Positions 9,701 through 16,478 of a stretch of 28,143 nt of DNA are shown piece by piece. The position numbers were made by a program, and so were the translations under genes. Source of the stretch: JAGORY01 sp964517585 (lineage in GTDB: Bacteria > Patescibacteriota > Gracilibacteria > Peribacterales > Peribacteraceae). Position 1 is the first letter of the stretch. Every line of letters begins with the position of its first letter. The notes below the pieces were generated by a model. It was not told where the DNA came from and did no database searches. It was given only the letters and a program-made list of their open reading frames with translations. The DNA lies in contig CAZFCB010000015.1 of the NCBI GenBank assembly GCA_964517585.1, forward strand, positions 1 through 28,143, read 5' to 3'.

Positions 9701-12431
9701 CTGGACACAGAATGACATCAATAATGCAGACTGGGATAAAGCGCAGACAGTTGTTCTTTGTCAGTCTCAAAACGCGGACATCTCCGTCGTGAAAACTGGC
9801 CCGTCCTCCGTTCCATTTGGCAGCAACGCTGTCTATTCCTTTGCAGTGAATAACGTTGGCCCTGCTACTGCCACAAACGTCGTGCTTCATGAAACAATTC
9901 CCCCACTTATGACGTACGTGTCGGCTACTGGTGCCACCTGCGCACAGGTTCCGAACACTCCGCAGGTGAATTGTCAGATTGGCAGTGTCACCACCGGTAA
10001 TCCTGTAAACGTGCAGATGACATTTGGCACCAATGCACCTCCACAAGACTGTGTACCTGCGACGGTACCAAACACCGCCAACCTTACATCCTCAAGTGTT
10101 GACCCACACATGGCAAACAACACGAGTTCGGTTCAGACGACTCTTACGTGCCCCGTGAACAATACGGCTGATGTCAGCATCGTGAAGAGCGCAACCACGC
10201 AGAGCGTTGTTCGCGGAGGTTCACTTACATATAACGTACTTGTCTCGAATGCAGGTCCAGCGCCTGCTGCAAACGTTACCTTCGTTGATCAGATTCCTGC
10301 AGGAATGACCTTTGTGACGAACACGGGAAATGCAACGTGCACTCCTACTGCTTCACAGGTGTCATGTGTTCTTGGCACGATGAATTCTGGTACATCACAA
10401 ACGGTGTCTCTCGCCTTCGAAGTAACGCCGCAAGTTCCAGTGTGTACGCCAGGCACAGTCCTCAACCGCGTTGGTGTGACGTCTTCCACGACAGATCCAA
10501 ACGCTGGAAATAATACGAGTAGCGTCGTGACACCGGTCACATGTCCAGCCGAGCTGGCTGCGGATATGGCAGTCTATAAATTTGGACCGCCAACTACAGT
10601 TCGTGGTCAGAACATTACGTACTCGTTCCTTGCGGTTAACGTTGGTCCAGATACTGCACACAATATTGTGATCTCTGATCCGATTCCAGCAGGACTGACG
10701 TTTGTCTCCTCATCGGGAGGAACATGTTCGGTTGTTGGTAACGTCTTCCAGTGTACGGTCGCAAGCCTGCCTTCTGGACAGTCCACACAGCTTATTTCGG
10801 TCACATTCGCAGTTCCGACTATCCAGAACTGCACCGCAGGTTCCATCACAAATACTGCGACGATAACTGCAAGTACGTTAGATCCGATCGCGACAAATAA
10901 TACGAGCACTATTCAGACTCCTGTGACGTGTCCAAGTAATGATTCTGATCTCGCAATCGTGAAGACGGGTCCAGCAACCGCAATTCGCGGCCAAAATATT
11001 ACGTACTCTCTTACCGTGACAAATAACGGTACTTCGGCAAACCCGACGACATACACCGTCACTGATCCCGTGCCTTCGGGTATGACATTCGTTCCGACAG
11101 GCAGCAGTGCAAACTGTTCCTTACAAGGTGCGAACGTTGTCTGTACCGGTTCGCTCGGCTTTGGCCCAGGTCCACAAAGTACACAACTGTCGCTTGTATT
11201 TAACCTCACGACTCTTGCAAGCTGTACGCAGACGACAGCAACGAACACAGTGACTGTTACGGGTTCCAATCCTGATCCGGTCAGTACAAATAACTCAAGC
11301 ACTGCAACGACGACAGTCACCTGTCCGAGCGTTACAAGTGATATCGCAGTGACGAAAACAGGACCGTCGAGCGTTGTCCGTGGAGCAACACTTTCGTACA
11401 CAATCACTGCCGTGAATAACGGACCAAACAGCGCTACGAATGTCATCGTCAGTGACTCTTTCTCCTCTGAGTTCACCTATTCTTCTGCAAGCGGTGCAAC
11501 CTGCTCAGCTAATGGCAATGTGCTGACCTGCAGCTTGGGTAGCATGACGTCGGGTCAGAGTACCCCGATCACGGTGATTTTCACGGTTCGGAACACCAGC
11601 GGAACATGTTCCGCAACGACCGTGACAAACACAGCAACGATTACATCTGACACTGCTGATTCGAATACTGCAAATAATACGAGCAGCGCCGTCTCGACGC
11701 AGCTGACATGTAGCGGTACCGGCGAGATCTCCGTTTACAAGACAGATAATCGCTCCACGGCAAACGTCGGAGACAGACTCCGTTACAGCATTATTCTTAC
11801 GAACAATAATAGTACGGCAGTCAGTAGCCTCCTTGTCACAGACAACATGCCATTCGGCCTTACCGTCCTTACGGTCTCCGATGGAGGAACAGTCAGTGCA
11901 CAGCAGGTGCGTTGGACAGATATCAGTGTTCCCGCAAACTCTAGCCGCACGCTCTACGTCGACACGGAAGTGCGAAGCGATGTCGGTAATGGAACGATCA
12001 TCAACAATACGGTTGATGTCAATGGACGGACTGCATCCGATCAGACGACGATCTACAATAATACGTACGTGAACCCTCCGCCTCCTCCGTACTACAATCC
12101 TCCCCCTCCGTACTACAATCCTCCCCCTCCGTACTACAACCCTCCTCCGCCGTATTATAATAATCCTCCGCCTGCGTATTACAATCCTCCACCTCCGTAC
12201 GTGAATCCTCCACCTCCGTATGTGAATCCTCCTTCCGTGGTCTACCCACAGACGGGTGACACGGCAGTCGATCTCTTCGGAGCAAAGAATGATGCATCGA
12301 ACATCACTCCGGTAAACCCTGCGACTCCAAAGAATGATAACGGATTCTCTGCCGTCTTCTACGCCACTCTCCTCGCTTTCTTCGCAGTCGGTTCAGCGGC
12401 AGCAAGCAGATTCGTAGGACTCGGACTCTAA
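3756..12431 (+). CDS. giant surface protein: DNDGDG repeats, DUF11 array, Pro/Tyr stalk, C-terminal anchor
   Basis: 2891 residues. A signal peptide (MELKKHFSSFVLALMLL..) leads into a unique N-domain. Residues about 178-927 carry 15 Cys-bounded QC(N/Q)DG(I/L)DNDGDG motifs, a calcium-type acidic loop, in alternating forms (..FSC and ..DPRC), interrupted by two beta-rich inserts (about 485-580 and 730-825). About 940-2772 are some 14 DUF11 domains (PF01345-like; D(I/V)xVxK.GP....NNGP.....V.D.(I/V)P). Then comes an NPPPPYY heptad stalk (about 2773-2827), YPQTGD (2830-2835) and a membrane helix (2864-2887). By family knowledge these modules form long, rigid, calcium-stabilised adhesin-like fibres; attachment to a host or partner cell is inference. 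A weak GC hairpin follows the stop. The ATG lacks a Shine-Dalgarno and follows a pyrimidine-rich leader. Confidence 0.92.
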   Translation: MELKKHFSSFVLALMLLTQLNVFGIQPFAPIFEQTSANASGDFRDESAMPKGKTWIITITCRTANGGEQTYGGTNEIQVPNLVAAAIAQKNLNFTPPRYPLVSSEGGSYTGGQWVVGSPETTTLNAVCKILGSPTDTYSSFTCRDGERTAKYPNGKCNNDTPQNNSMSRFVGTFSIPQCQDGIDNDGDGAIDLQDFSCQNNPNGNDETNPKAQCQDGIDNDGDGKIDSADPRCHTDGNPHNPASYNKQDNDEGPPDTQCNDGLDNDGDGAIDLADFSCQNNPNGNNETNPKSQCQDGIDNDGDGKTDGADPRCHTDNNANNPASYDKQRNDESPKDTQCNDGIDNDGDGAIDLQDFSCQNDPNNNDETNPKAQCQDGIDNDGDGKTDGADPRCHTDNNPANPNSLNKQDNDEGPADTQCNDGIDNDGDGAVDLADFSCQNNPNGNNETNPKAQCQDGLDNDGDGLIDSQDPGCTDPQDNTENSEPAPAVDLKINGQDSTVNVPVGTAVTLSWTSTGVQRCNTGNSNLPGWGQNQPLQVSGSAQVTASQNGTYHIQCSKTLTSNFVAQDSVAVTVIQKSQCNDGIDNDGDGAIDLQDFSCQNNPNNNDEANPKAQCQDGLDNDGDGKIDSADPRCHTDNNAANPNSYNKQDNDESPADITTQCNDGIDNDGDGATDLQDFSCQNNPNSNNETNPKAQCQDGLDNDGDGFIDSQDPGCTNAQDNDEGPFNSPPVKLTNVAVNNCSVTVNYTKQFSACAHLVIANGSSKLHVQNLFCNQSGPVTTQLSNFLPPFAPGLSVKLCDGNNESSCSSPVTVSGGGTCSPVTQCNDGIDNDGDGAIDLADFSCQNNPNKTDETNPKAQCQDGIDNDGDGKIDAADPRCHTDNNPNNPASYNKQDNDESPADITTQCNDGIDNDGDGTTDSQDSGCSGPTDTNEGDGPADVQVTMVGPSTVQNGQNASYVVTVRNNGPDAVTTPFTMRDIVPSGFVYQSQLSSPGCSQNGADIICSGITLGINQSRDFNLVFSVSVQTAFEPNFFQRLIGLKAVLAASCGQSVTNTAIVHPGQPDPNNANNTASVVTQITCPQQTADVSITKSGPVSINNDAAQHFNYSLIVANNGPGSASNVVVSDNIPQGLSITSVPQGCTSNGNFVSCSLGTLATNTPRTLSIGVSVPARSPYCNQTMTNTASVTTTTADANQQNNQSSAQTNVICSALQTDISMTKSAPATLTNDVAASFNYTLNVINNSGVSAANVIVTDTVPQPLVITSVPSGCSSNGNTITCSASTLAGSESRQYIIGVSAPARSVCAQTVTNTAYATTTTQETNPHNNQGAVQTNFTCSNQNARLYITKDGPATVNAGGTITYSFTLQNTSAFTAPDVKVSDYFIDSSSNQIPSPLTFVSSSGLPCSFNAQTSKVSCAAGDMTAHQFISFTMTFQTPAHAPQLCSQSIINRGEAMSSYNTATLDADTATTTFICPTAQFSATKTADVQTVKPGEFIVYTIVTTNNGPTTQQDIRVVDAVPGNLLFVPTGSTAGCSQVGAAIFCPSLSYNASQSQNTVLKFQVNPSAQCGGNIVVDNVAGIQQNNAQIAQSNHATTPVQCVPTSADLQVTLIGPPVASPGQNVTYVATVKNNGPSAATTPFTLKDAIPDSFIFVPTGSTPGCIQSGTEIVCSGITLTVGEQRDFTFIYNVPQTISMKPNFFQKMIGLKTVLAAASCGSSVTNVATVFPSQTDPNSANNTASVVTLIQCQAPQFAATKLGPTNISPGEVATYLVNVTNTGNSTQSNIQMYDDVPTGLTFVPAGSTAGCSVTGNRVTCLPQTYTQGQSASFTLKFMAQQNIVCNSHVLNQAFVTKNSVIVTQSNQTSTAVQCTIPRLDITKSAPPTVNAGGTITYNFTLRNTSTTQTATQVELYDFNIDAQANPITPYFTFASISLGSCDPVDTQGRIHCNLPNLAPSQTVNFTMTFTVPSNQNICNKTVINQVDVWTQNDINNADWDKAQTVVLCQSQNADISVVKTGPSSVPFGSNAVYSFAVNNVGPATATNVVLHETIPPLMTYVSATGATCAQVPNTPQVNCQIGSVTTGNPVNVQMTFGTNAPPQDCVPATVPNTANLTSSSVDPHMANNTSSVQTTLTCPVNNTADVSIVKSATTQSVVRGGSLTYNVLVSNAGPAPAANVTFVDQIPAGMTFVTNTGNATCTPTASQVSCVLGTMNSGTSQTVSLAFEVTPQVPVCTPGTVLNRVGVTSSTTDPNAGNNTSSVVTPVTCPAELAADMAVYKFGPPTTVRGQNITYSFLAVNVGPDTAHNIVISDPIPAGLTFVSSSGGTCSVVGNVFQCTVASLPSGQSTQLISVTFAVPTIQNCTAGSITNTATITASTLDPIATNNTSTIQTPVTCPSNDSDLAIVKTGPATAIRGQNITYSLTVTNNGTSANPTTYTVTDPVPSGMTFVPTGSSANCSLQGANVVCTGSLGFGPGPQSTQLSLVFNLTTLASCTQTTATNTVTVTGSNPDPVSTNNSSTATTTVTCPSVTSDIAVTKTGPSSVVRGATLSYTITAVNNGPNSATNVIVSDSFSSEFTYSSASGATCSANGNVLTCSLGSMTSGQSTPITVIFTVRNTSGTCSATTVTNTATITSDTADSNTANNTSSAVSTQLTCSGTGEISVYKTDNRSTANVGDRLRYSIILTNNNSTAVSSLLVTDNMPFGLTVLTVSDGGTVSAQQVRWTDISVPANSSRTLYVDTEVRSDVGNGTIINNTVDVNGRTASDQTTIYNNTYVNPPPPPYYNPPPPYYNPPPPYYNPPPPYYNNPPPAYYNPPPPYVNPPPPYVNPPSVVYPQTGDTAVDLFGAKNDASNITPVNPATPKNDNGFSAVFYATLLAFFAVGSAAASRFVGLGL
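4287..6540 (+). repeat. array of 15 DNDGDG-encoding repeats
   Basis: Coding repeats of roughly 110-130 nt, many nearly identical in DNA (for example the segments encoding QCNDGIDNDGDGAIDL and QCQDGIDNDGDGK). They alternate between two forms, so the higher-order unit is a pair of about 80 residues. Such near-identity favours recombination and copy-number change between strains. Confidence 0.9.
12072..12234 (+). repeat. 21-nt tandem repeat encoding NPPPPYY heptads
   Basis: About seven copies of a 21-nt unit encode N-P-P-P-P-Y-Y, with later copies drifting to PPPAYY and PPPPYV. This part of the giant protein lies just before the C-terminal anchor, where a stiff polyproline segment could cross the wall or S-layer. 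Confidence 0.85.
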
Positions 12432-12451
12432 TCAAGATTTTGTTCATCACT

Positions 12452-12482
12452 CCGCTCCCGGAATATCCGGGGCGGTTTGATT
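12452..12482 (+). terminator. terminator-like hairpin after the giant gene
   Basis: CCGCTCCCGGA (12452-12462) pairs with TCCGGGGCGG (12466-12475) with one bulge, followed by the weak T-stretch TTTGATTT. It lies 20 nt beyond the stop codon. Confidence 0.5.
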
Positions 12483-12509
12483 TGCAAATATAATAAAATA
12501 TGTTATAAT
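12482..12509 (+). promoter_or_regulatory. predicted promoter of the VanW-domain gene
   Basis: TTGCAA (12482-12487), a 16-nt spacer and TATAAT (12504-12509). Transcription from here would exclude the upstream TTG at 12477 as a start and support ATG 12531 after a short A-rich leader. Confidence 0.6.
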
Positions 12510-12530
12510 AACATCAATACAAAAAAAACC

Positions 12531-13871
12531 ATGTATCTCAAAAAACATTCAACGTTCCGACAGTCGTTTCTTGCGGTGTTCTTTACTATGAACATCATAG
12601 CTGTTGTGGCTTTGGTGCAAGAGAGCCAAGGTTCACTGCTTGTCAAAGCAGAAACACCGAATGCTGCGCAAAGAATTTCAAAAAAGAGAATATTCGAGCC
12701 AGACATCGATATGAGTGCAGCGATCGATCAGCGTCAGGCAATGCTAGAACAGACATTGCACGTTAGTTTTGTTACAAAACCGGGTACCGAACCGCTCTCT
12801 ACTTTTGATGTTTCACTCAAAGAGAATCCGCTCTGGATAGTTTTTGATGTACAGGGAAAGACGGCAAGGGCTGCCATCGATCTTGGTCGGATCACGCAGT
12901 ATCTCATTAGCTATCCACCGCTGAATATTCTAGCGCCTCAGTCGTGCATGCTTCTTTCGACATCGACGGACGAACAGGGTGTTCTTCGTGCACAGACAGA
13001 CTGCACTGCAAAAAATGGTTACGTCATAGATCAGAACGTGCTTGCTCGCACCATGAAAGATGCATTTGAACGTGGTCAGGATACCGTGGAATATGTTCTC
13101 TCGCCGGTTGATGGAGTGATGATTGATGCGCAACAAGAAACGCAGATACCGATGAAGCTTCTTGCAACTGGTAAGTCCACATTTGCTGGTTCGGGACTTT
13201 CGCGAAAATCGAACGTTCGGAAAGCTCTCAATGAACGTGTTCATAACATTCTCATACCGACAGACGCAGTGTTCTCTTTCAATGACACACTTGGCACCGT
13301 ATCTCTGTCGAAAGGTTGGCACATGGCACTGACAATTTTTGAAGGTGTGAATCTACGCCCAGCACCCGGAGGCGGTATTTGCCAAGCTTCTACGACTGTG
13401 TACAGGGCTGCGCTCGCTGCGGGTTTCCCCATTGTGGAGCAGAAAAACCACAGTCTCTATGTTACGTACTACGAAAAATTTGGCGTCGGTCAGGATGCGA
13501 CCATCTTCCCGGGAAAACAGGATTTCAAGTTTGCAAATGACACTGGAGCGCCACTTCTCATACAGGCTTACAACGATGGCGATGATGCATACGTTCGCAT
13601 CTATGGTCAGGATGATGGCCGTAGCGTTTCGGTCACAGGTCCATACTTCGGAAAAACAGCGCCGAAAGATCTCCTTGAGAGCGGTAAAATACTCAGGAAT
13701 AACGAAATTGGCTGGGTTCGCACCGTGACGATGCAGGGTAGTGAACCAAAGCGGGAAGTATTCGTCGCTCGGTATAACGCCATTCCGAAGTCACTCTCCT
13801 CAAGGTGGGAGGTGACAACACTCATCACTCGTGGCGATGTGATGAGGAGCATCGTTGCTGCAGAATCTTAG
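12531..13871 (+). CDS. VanW-domain membrane-anchored envelope protein
   Basis: 446 residues from ATG 12531, chosen over TTG 12477 because a TATAAT box lies between them. An N-terminal helix (about 12-30) gives a signal anchor or signal peptide. The central region (about 75-215) resembles the putative peptidoglycan-binding domain that often precedes VanW. The VanW domain (about 225-375) carries its hallmark GGGICQAST (280-288) plus FSFNDTLG and the NHSLY and FPGKQDFKF segments. VanW-family proteins (including YoaR) are wall-associated with unsettled biochemical function; linkage to vancomycin resistance is not implied here. The last four bases overlap the stop of the convergent iron permease. 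No Shine-Dalgarno; the leader is A-rich. Confidence 0.88.
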   Translation: MYLKKHSTFRQSFLAVFFTMNIIAVVALVQESQGSLLVKAETPNAAQRISKKRIFEPDIDMSAAIDQRQAMLEQTLHVSFVTKPGTEPLSTFDVSLKENPLWIVFDVQGKTARAAIDLGRITQYLISYPPLNILAPQSCMLLSTSTDEQGVLRAQTDCTAKNGYVIDQNVLARTMKDAFERGQDTVEYVLSPVDGVMIDAQQETQIPMKLLATGKSTFAGSGLSRKSNVRKALNERVHNILIPTDAVFSFNDTLGTVSLSKGWHMALTIFEGVNLRPAPGGGICQASTTVYRAALAAGFPIVEQKNHSLYVTYYEKFGVGQDATIFPGKQDFKFANDTGAPLLIQAYNDGDDAYVRIYGQDDGRSVSVTGPYFGKTAPKDLLESGKILRNNEIGWVRTVTMQGSEPKREVFVARYNAIPKSLSSRWEVTTLITRGDVMRSIVAAES

Positions 13872-14686
13872 GCTGCTATTTTCTTTTCGCTGCCACGGCT
13901 CATCTTCCACGTCATGATTGCAATTAGGGCGTAGAGGGAACCACCAAAAATCTGGAGAACGCTTGGAGTGGCTTCGTAGCCGACGACGATTTTTGCGATG
14001 CTAGCGATCAACGTGTCATCAGCAAGAAGCCAATTTGAATCCCACGCCTGCATGGAGAGCAGCGTGATAGAGCCTGCCTCATGGAATTCTCCGATGCCGT
14101 GCATTGTGAGGCCCGTTCCCAGAATAAGCAGGAAAATACCAGTGACTTTGAAAAACGTGTGGATTGGGATGAGTCGGACCCCTCGGAGCATGAGTGAGGC
14201 AATGCCGATGGCAATCACGATGCCGATGCCGACACCAGCAAGCGTGTGGACATTGGAGGAGCTCAAGAGTGTTGCATGTATTAGGATCGTCATTTCCGCG
14301 CCTTCTCGAGCGGTGCTCGTGAAGCTGAGAAAAAAGATGCCGAGCGCACTCCCGCCTGCAATGTGTGCGGCCATATTCTTCTCAATATGTGCCTTCATGG
14401 TTCGTCCGGACATCGCCATCCACCCAATCATCCAGAGAAGAAGGCCTGCTGCTGCAAACATCATGATGCCTTCGTACACTTCCTTCGCTTCATCTCCGAG
14501 AGAAGCTGCGTACGTGTTCATGAGCCATGCCAGTACAATACTGAAGATGATACCGGCACCGACGCCTGCCCACAGTGCTGGAATGTAATTCCGACGCTGC
14601 GAACGCTCGAGAAACGCTAGCATGACGCAAACGACGAGAGAAGCTTCGAATGTTTCACGGAGAGAGATGAGCGCTGCAGTTGACAT
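13868..14686 (-). CDS. FTR1-family iron permease-like membrane protein
   Basis: 272 residues with about seven membrane helices. The two FTR1/EfeU signatures are present: RETFE (residues 10-14, helix 1) and REGAE (127-131, helix 4), whose acidic residues move iron across the membrane. Start choice: the upstream GTG (14746) and ATG (14740) overlap or precede the predicted -10 box (14736-14741), and most family members begin 5-10 residues before the first RExxE, so I choose ATG 14686. No partner such as EfeO, EfeB or a multicopper oxidase is next to it. A near-perfect inverted repeat lies in its 5' leader. The substrate could also be another divalent metal. The leader before the ATG is C/U-rich with no Shine-Dalgarno. 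Confidence 0.85.
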   Translation of the reverse strand: MSTAALISLRETFEASLVVCVMLAFLERSQRRNYIPALWAGVGAGIIFSIVLAWLMNTYAASLGDEAKEVYEGIMMFAAAGLLLWMIGWMAMSGRTMKAHIEKNMAAHIAGGSALGIFFLSFTSTAREGAEMTILIHATLLSSSNVHTLAGVGIGIVIAIGIASLMLRGVRLIPIHTFFKVTGIFLLILGTGLTMHGIGEFHEAGSITLLSMQAWDSNWLLADDTLIASIAKIVVGYEATPSVLQIFGGSLYALIAIMTWKMSRGSEKKIAA

Positions 14687-14702
14687 GGAAGTAGAGGAAT
14701 GC

Positions 14703-14722
14703 GCGAACACGAACTTGTTCGC
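14703..14722. promoter_or_regulatory. inverted repeat in the iron permease leader
   Basis: GCGAACA (14703-14709), six bases, then TGTTCGC (14716-14722). The 7-bp arms lie between the predicted transcription start (about 14729) and the ATG (14686). It could be a repressor operator or an RNA hairpin that controls translation in response to metal. Confidence 0.5.
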
Positions 14723-14735
14723 CGCTAGTAGACGC

Positions 14736-14764
14736 AGCATAAGCACGAATCAGGGGTTGCGCAA
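14736..14764 (-). promoter_or_regulatory. predicted promoter of the iron permease
   Basis: On the minus strand, TTGCGC (14759-14764), a 17-nt spacer and TATGCT (14736-14741). It lies in the gap after the histidine kinase stop, so the permease can be transcribed on its own. Confidence 0.5.
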
Positions 14765-14782
14765 TGCCTACCGAAAGCCACT

Positions 14783-16201
14783 TTATGCTATCGGCAATCT
14801 GACGGTGACAGTTGTTCCTTCGCCTTCCGTACTTGTCACGAATACTCGACCATTTGCTTGTTCGACAACTCCTTTTACGATGTAGAGACCAAGTCCGTTA
14901 CCGTCTGCTTTAAATTTTGTTGCGTTTTCTCCACGCGTAAATTCTTCAAACATCCGATGCAGATCTTTTTTAGGGATGCCACAACCTTTGTCGATGACAG
15001 AAAATTCAGCATAATGACCCTGCCGTTTGGAGCGCACCGTGATTGAGCTATCGTCCGTGGAAAAATCCATGGCATTTGTGAGTAGTTCCAGTGCGACACC
15101 TGAAATCAGTTTTAAGTCTAGTTTCATCGTTATATTTTCTTCGAGATCCAGAATGACGCGCTGTCTTCGCGCTGCTAACTTTGGTGCAGATTCTTTCACG
15201 ACCTGCTCTAAGATGGACGCGAGGGAAGCAAATTCTGGGTTGTATTCCACCTTACCTGCATGGACGAGATCAGCGTTCTTGAGAGTCTTCATGATCGCAC
15301 TCAGCCGTTTCACGCCTTCCTGAATATTGGCAATACTTCGTTGGATGGATGCAGGTCCTTCATCTTCCAGTTCTTCCAGAGACCAGCTAATAATCGTCAG
15401 TGGCCCTCCGAGTTGATGGAAGGCTAACCTGAGGAGTCCTGATCGTTCCCGTTCTAATTTTTCGAGTGATTCCACTCTCCTGCGCCACACGAAGAGTGAA
15501 CTACCGGCACCTAAACACACGGATGCAAGCAAGATAAGAAGGAGTGCAATTGGCGAGAAAATACTATGACTGATACTTGTAAATTCATCCGCGCTCATAT
15601 CAATGCCAAGAACAGCAACCACCTGCCCATTACTATTGTAGATGGGCGCGTAGCCAGAAATACTGGAACCCCACTGATCAGTCGCGATGTGTTCATCCAC
15701 TGCGGGATGGAGAAATGCTTCGATGCCAAGTGCTGGCCATCTCCGCCAGTCATACATGTCACCGGGCACGGATGCGACTTCATCGTCATCCACCACGCCA
15801 TTGCCGTTGAGATCAAGCTCAGCCTCTGTGAGGGCGAGATCACCATCTGCGACGAATTCCAAAAAATGTGGATCATCAGATTTCCGCATGATGTAGGCAA
15901 ACTGCACATTGGTAATGTTGTCTTTCATGGCTCGCAATTTCTGCACTGTTTCTTTGAGCGCAGGGGATGACTCCAGAGTGTCGCCTTTGTGGATTGCATC
16001 AATAGTCTCTCCTTGAAACTGCATTGCAGCTGCTGTCGCGGTGCTTCTGAGTTTATCTTTGAGTTGCTCTTCCATGATCTCCCTTCCACGCAAAAAGAAG
16101 AGTAGCCCTGCCAATATCATGATAGCCATAATAGAAACCGCGACCGCTGCTATTGGTAGCAGCACCTTGAGCCGTGTTCTGATGGGAGATGTGTATTCCA
16201 T
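14783..16201 (-). CDS. sensor histidine kinase with EF-hand loop in its extracellular sensor domain
   Basis: 472 residues. Membrane helices at about 14-37 and 214-238 enclose an outer sensor domain (about 40-210) of dCache-like pattern (GYAPIYNSNGQVVAVLGIDM). Within it, residues 130-141 (DLNGNGVVDDDE) match a canonical 12-residue EF-hand calcium loop (D1, N3, N5, G6, D9, E12). The cytoplasmic part has a HisKA helix with phospho-acceptor His262 (FHQLGGPLT), then the ATPase with N-box Asn376, G1 box DKGCG (404-408) and G2 box GNGLGL (434-439). No response regulator is in the window, so it is an orphan here. It is divergent from the ECF sigma gene and upstream of the iron permease on the same strand. 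ATG 16201; no Shine-Dalgarno. Confidence 0.93.
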   Translation of the reverse strand: MEYTSPIRTRLKVLLPIAAVAVSIMAIMILAGLLFFLRGREIMEEQLKDKLRSTATAAAMQFQGETIDAIHKGDTLESSPALKETVQKLRAMKDNITNVQFAYIMRKSDDPHFLEFVADGDLALTEAELDLNGNGVVDDDEVASVPGDMYDWRRWPALGIEAFLHPAVDEHIATDQWGSSISGYAPIYNSNGQVVAVLGIDMSADEFTSISHSIFSPIALLLILLASVCLGAGSSLFVWRRRVESLEKLERERSGLLRLAFHQLGGPLTIISWSLEELEDEGPASIQRSIANIQEGVKRLSAIMKTLKNADLVHAGKVEYNPEFASLASILEQVVKESAPKLAARRQRVILDLEENITMKLDLKLISGVALELLTNAMDFSTDDSSITVRSKRQGHYAEFSVIDKGCGIPKKDLHRMFEEFTRGENATKFKADGNGLGLYIVKGVVEQANGRVFVTSTEGEGTTVTVRLPIA

Positions 16202-16253
16202 GAGTTTCTCATAATTGTATCATAAAAATGACGAAAGTGCCATTCTTCGAGGT

Positions 16254-16264
16254 GTCACTGTGAC
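16254..16264. promoter_or_regulatory. GTCAC-T-GTGAC palindrome between kinase and sigma genes
   Basis: A perfect 5-bp inverted repeat around one central base, about 50 nt upstream of the kinase start. It is placed like an operator for the divergent promoters. No bound protein can be named. Confidence 0.3.
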
Positions 16265-16284
16265 TGGCATTGTTTTTAGGATCA

Positions 16285-16366
16285 CCCAACAGGAGCGGGT
16301 TTCCTATTCGCGCTTAGCACATTCATCAATCTAGCCAACCGCAGGAAAGAATCCTGCTCCTGTGGG
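16285..16366 (+). promoter_or_regulatory. long nested hairpin upstream of the ECF sigma gene
   Basis: The outer arms CCC(A)ACAGGAGC (16285-16296) and GCTCCTGTGGG (16356-16366) form 11 pairs with one bulged A. After an internal loop, TTTCCT (16300-16305) pairs with AGGAAA (16343-16348), leaving an apical region of about 37 nt. The distance between paired arms suggests an RNA element (cis-regulatory leader or small RNA) more than a protein site. It matches no riboswitch that I recognise. Confidence 0.4.
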
Positions 16367-16446
16367 TAAAGGTACTTTGCTGACGTTATGTCAGCTGATA
16401 CTTGATTCTTTCGTTACCTTTTTTCACTTCATTCGTTATACCCTGT

Positions 16447-16469
16447 GTAGGAATCCTACTTCTTACTAT
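16447..16469 (+). promoter_or_regulatory. palindrome and -10-like box just before the ECF sigma gene
   Basis: GTAGGA-A-TCCTAC (16447-16459) is a near-perfect palindrome; TACTAT (16464-16469) lies nine bases before ATG 16479. The GGAAT within the palindrome resembles a GGAA-type ECF -35 element, so this may be an autoregulated promoter. That is inference. Confidence 0.35.
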
Positions 16470-16478
16470 CTTCACTCC

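Noticed and set aside
12243..12260. Classical sortase signal in YPQTGD
   Set aside because: The motif is about 30 residues before the membrane helix and there is no Arg/Lys-rich tail or sortase gene here; kept only as a possibility.
12477..12530. Longer VanW protein from TTG 12477
   Set aside because: The predicted -10 TATAAT lies inside this extension, and the added residues lack signal-peptide character.
14687..14746. Longer iron permease from GTG 14746 or ATG 14740
   Set aside because: It overlaps the predicted -10 box, and the shorter start matches the usual distance to the first RExxE motif.
16362..16478. N-terminal extension of the ECF sigma factor from GTG 16362
   Set aside because: The residues match no sigma region and the start lies within the nested hairpin element.
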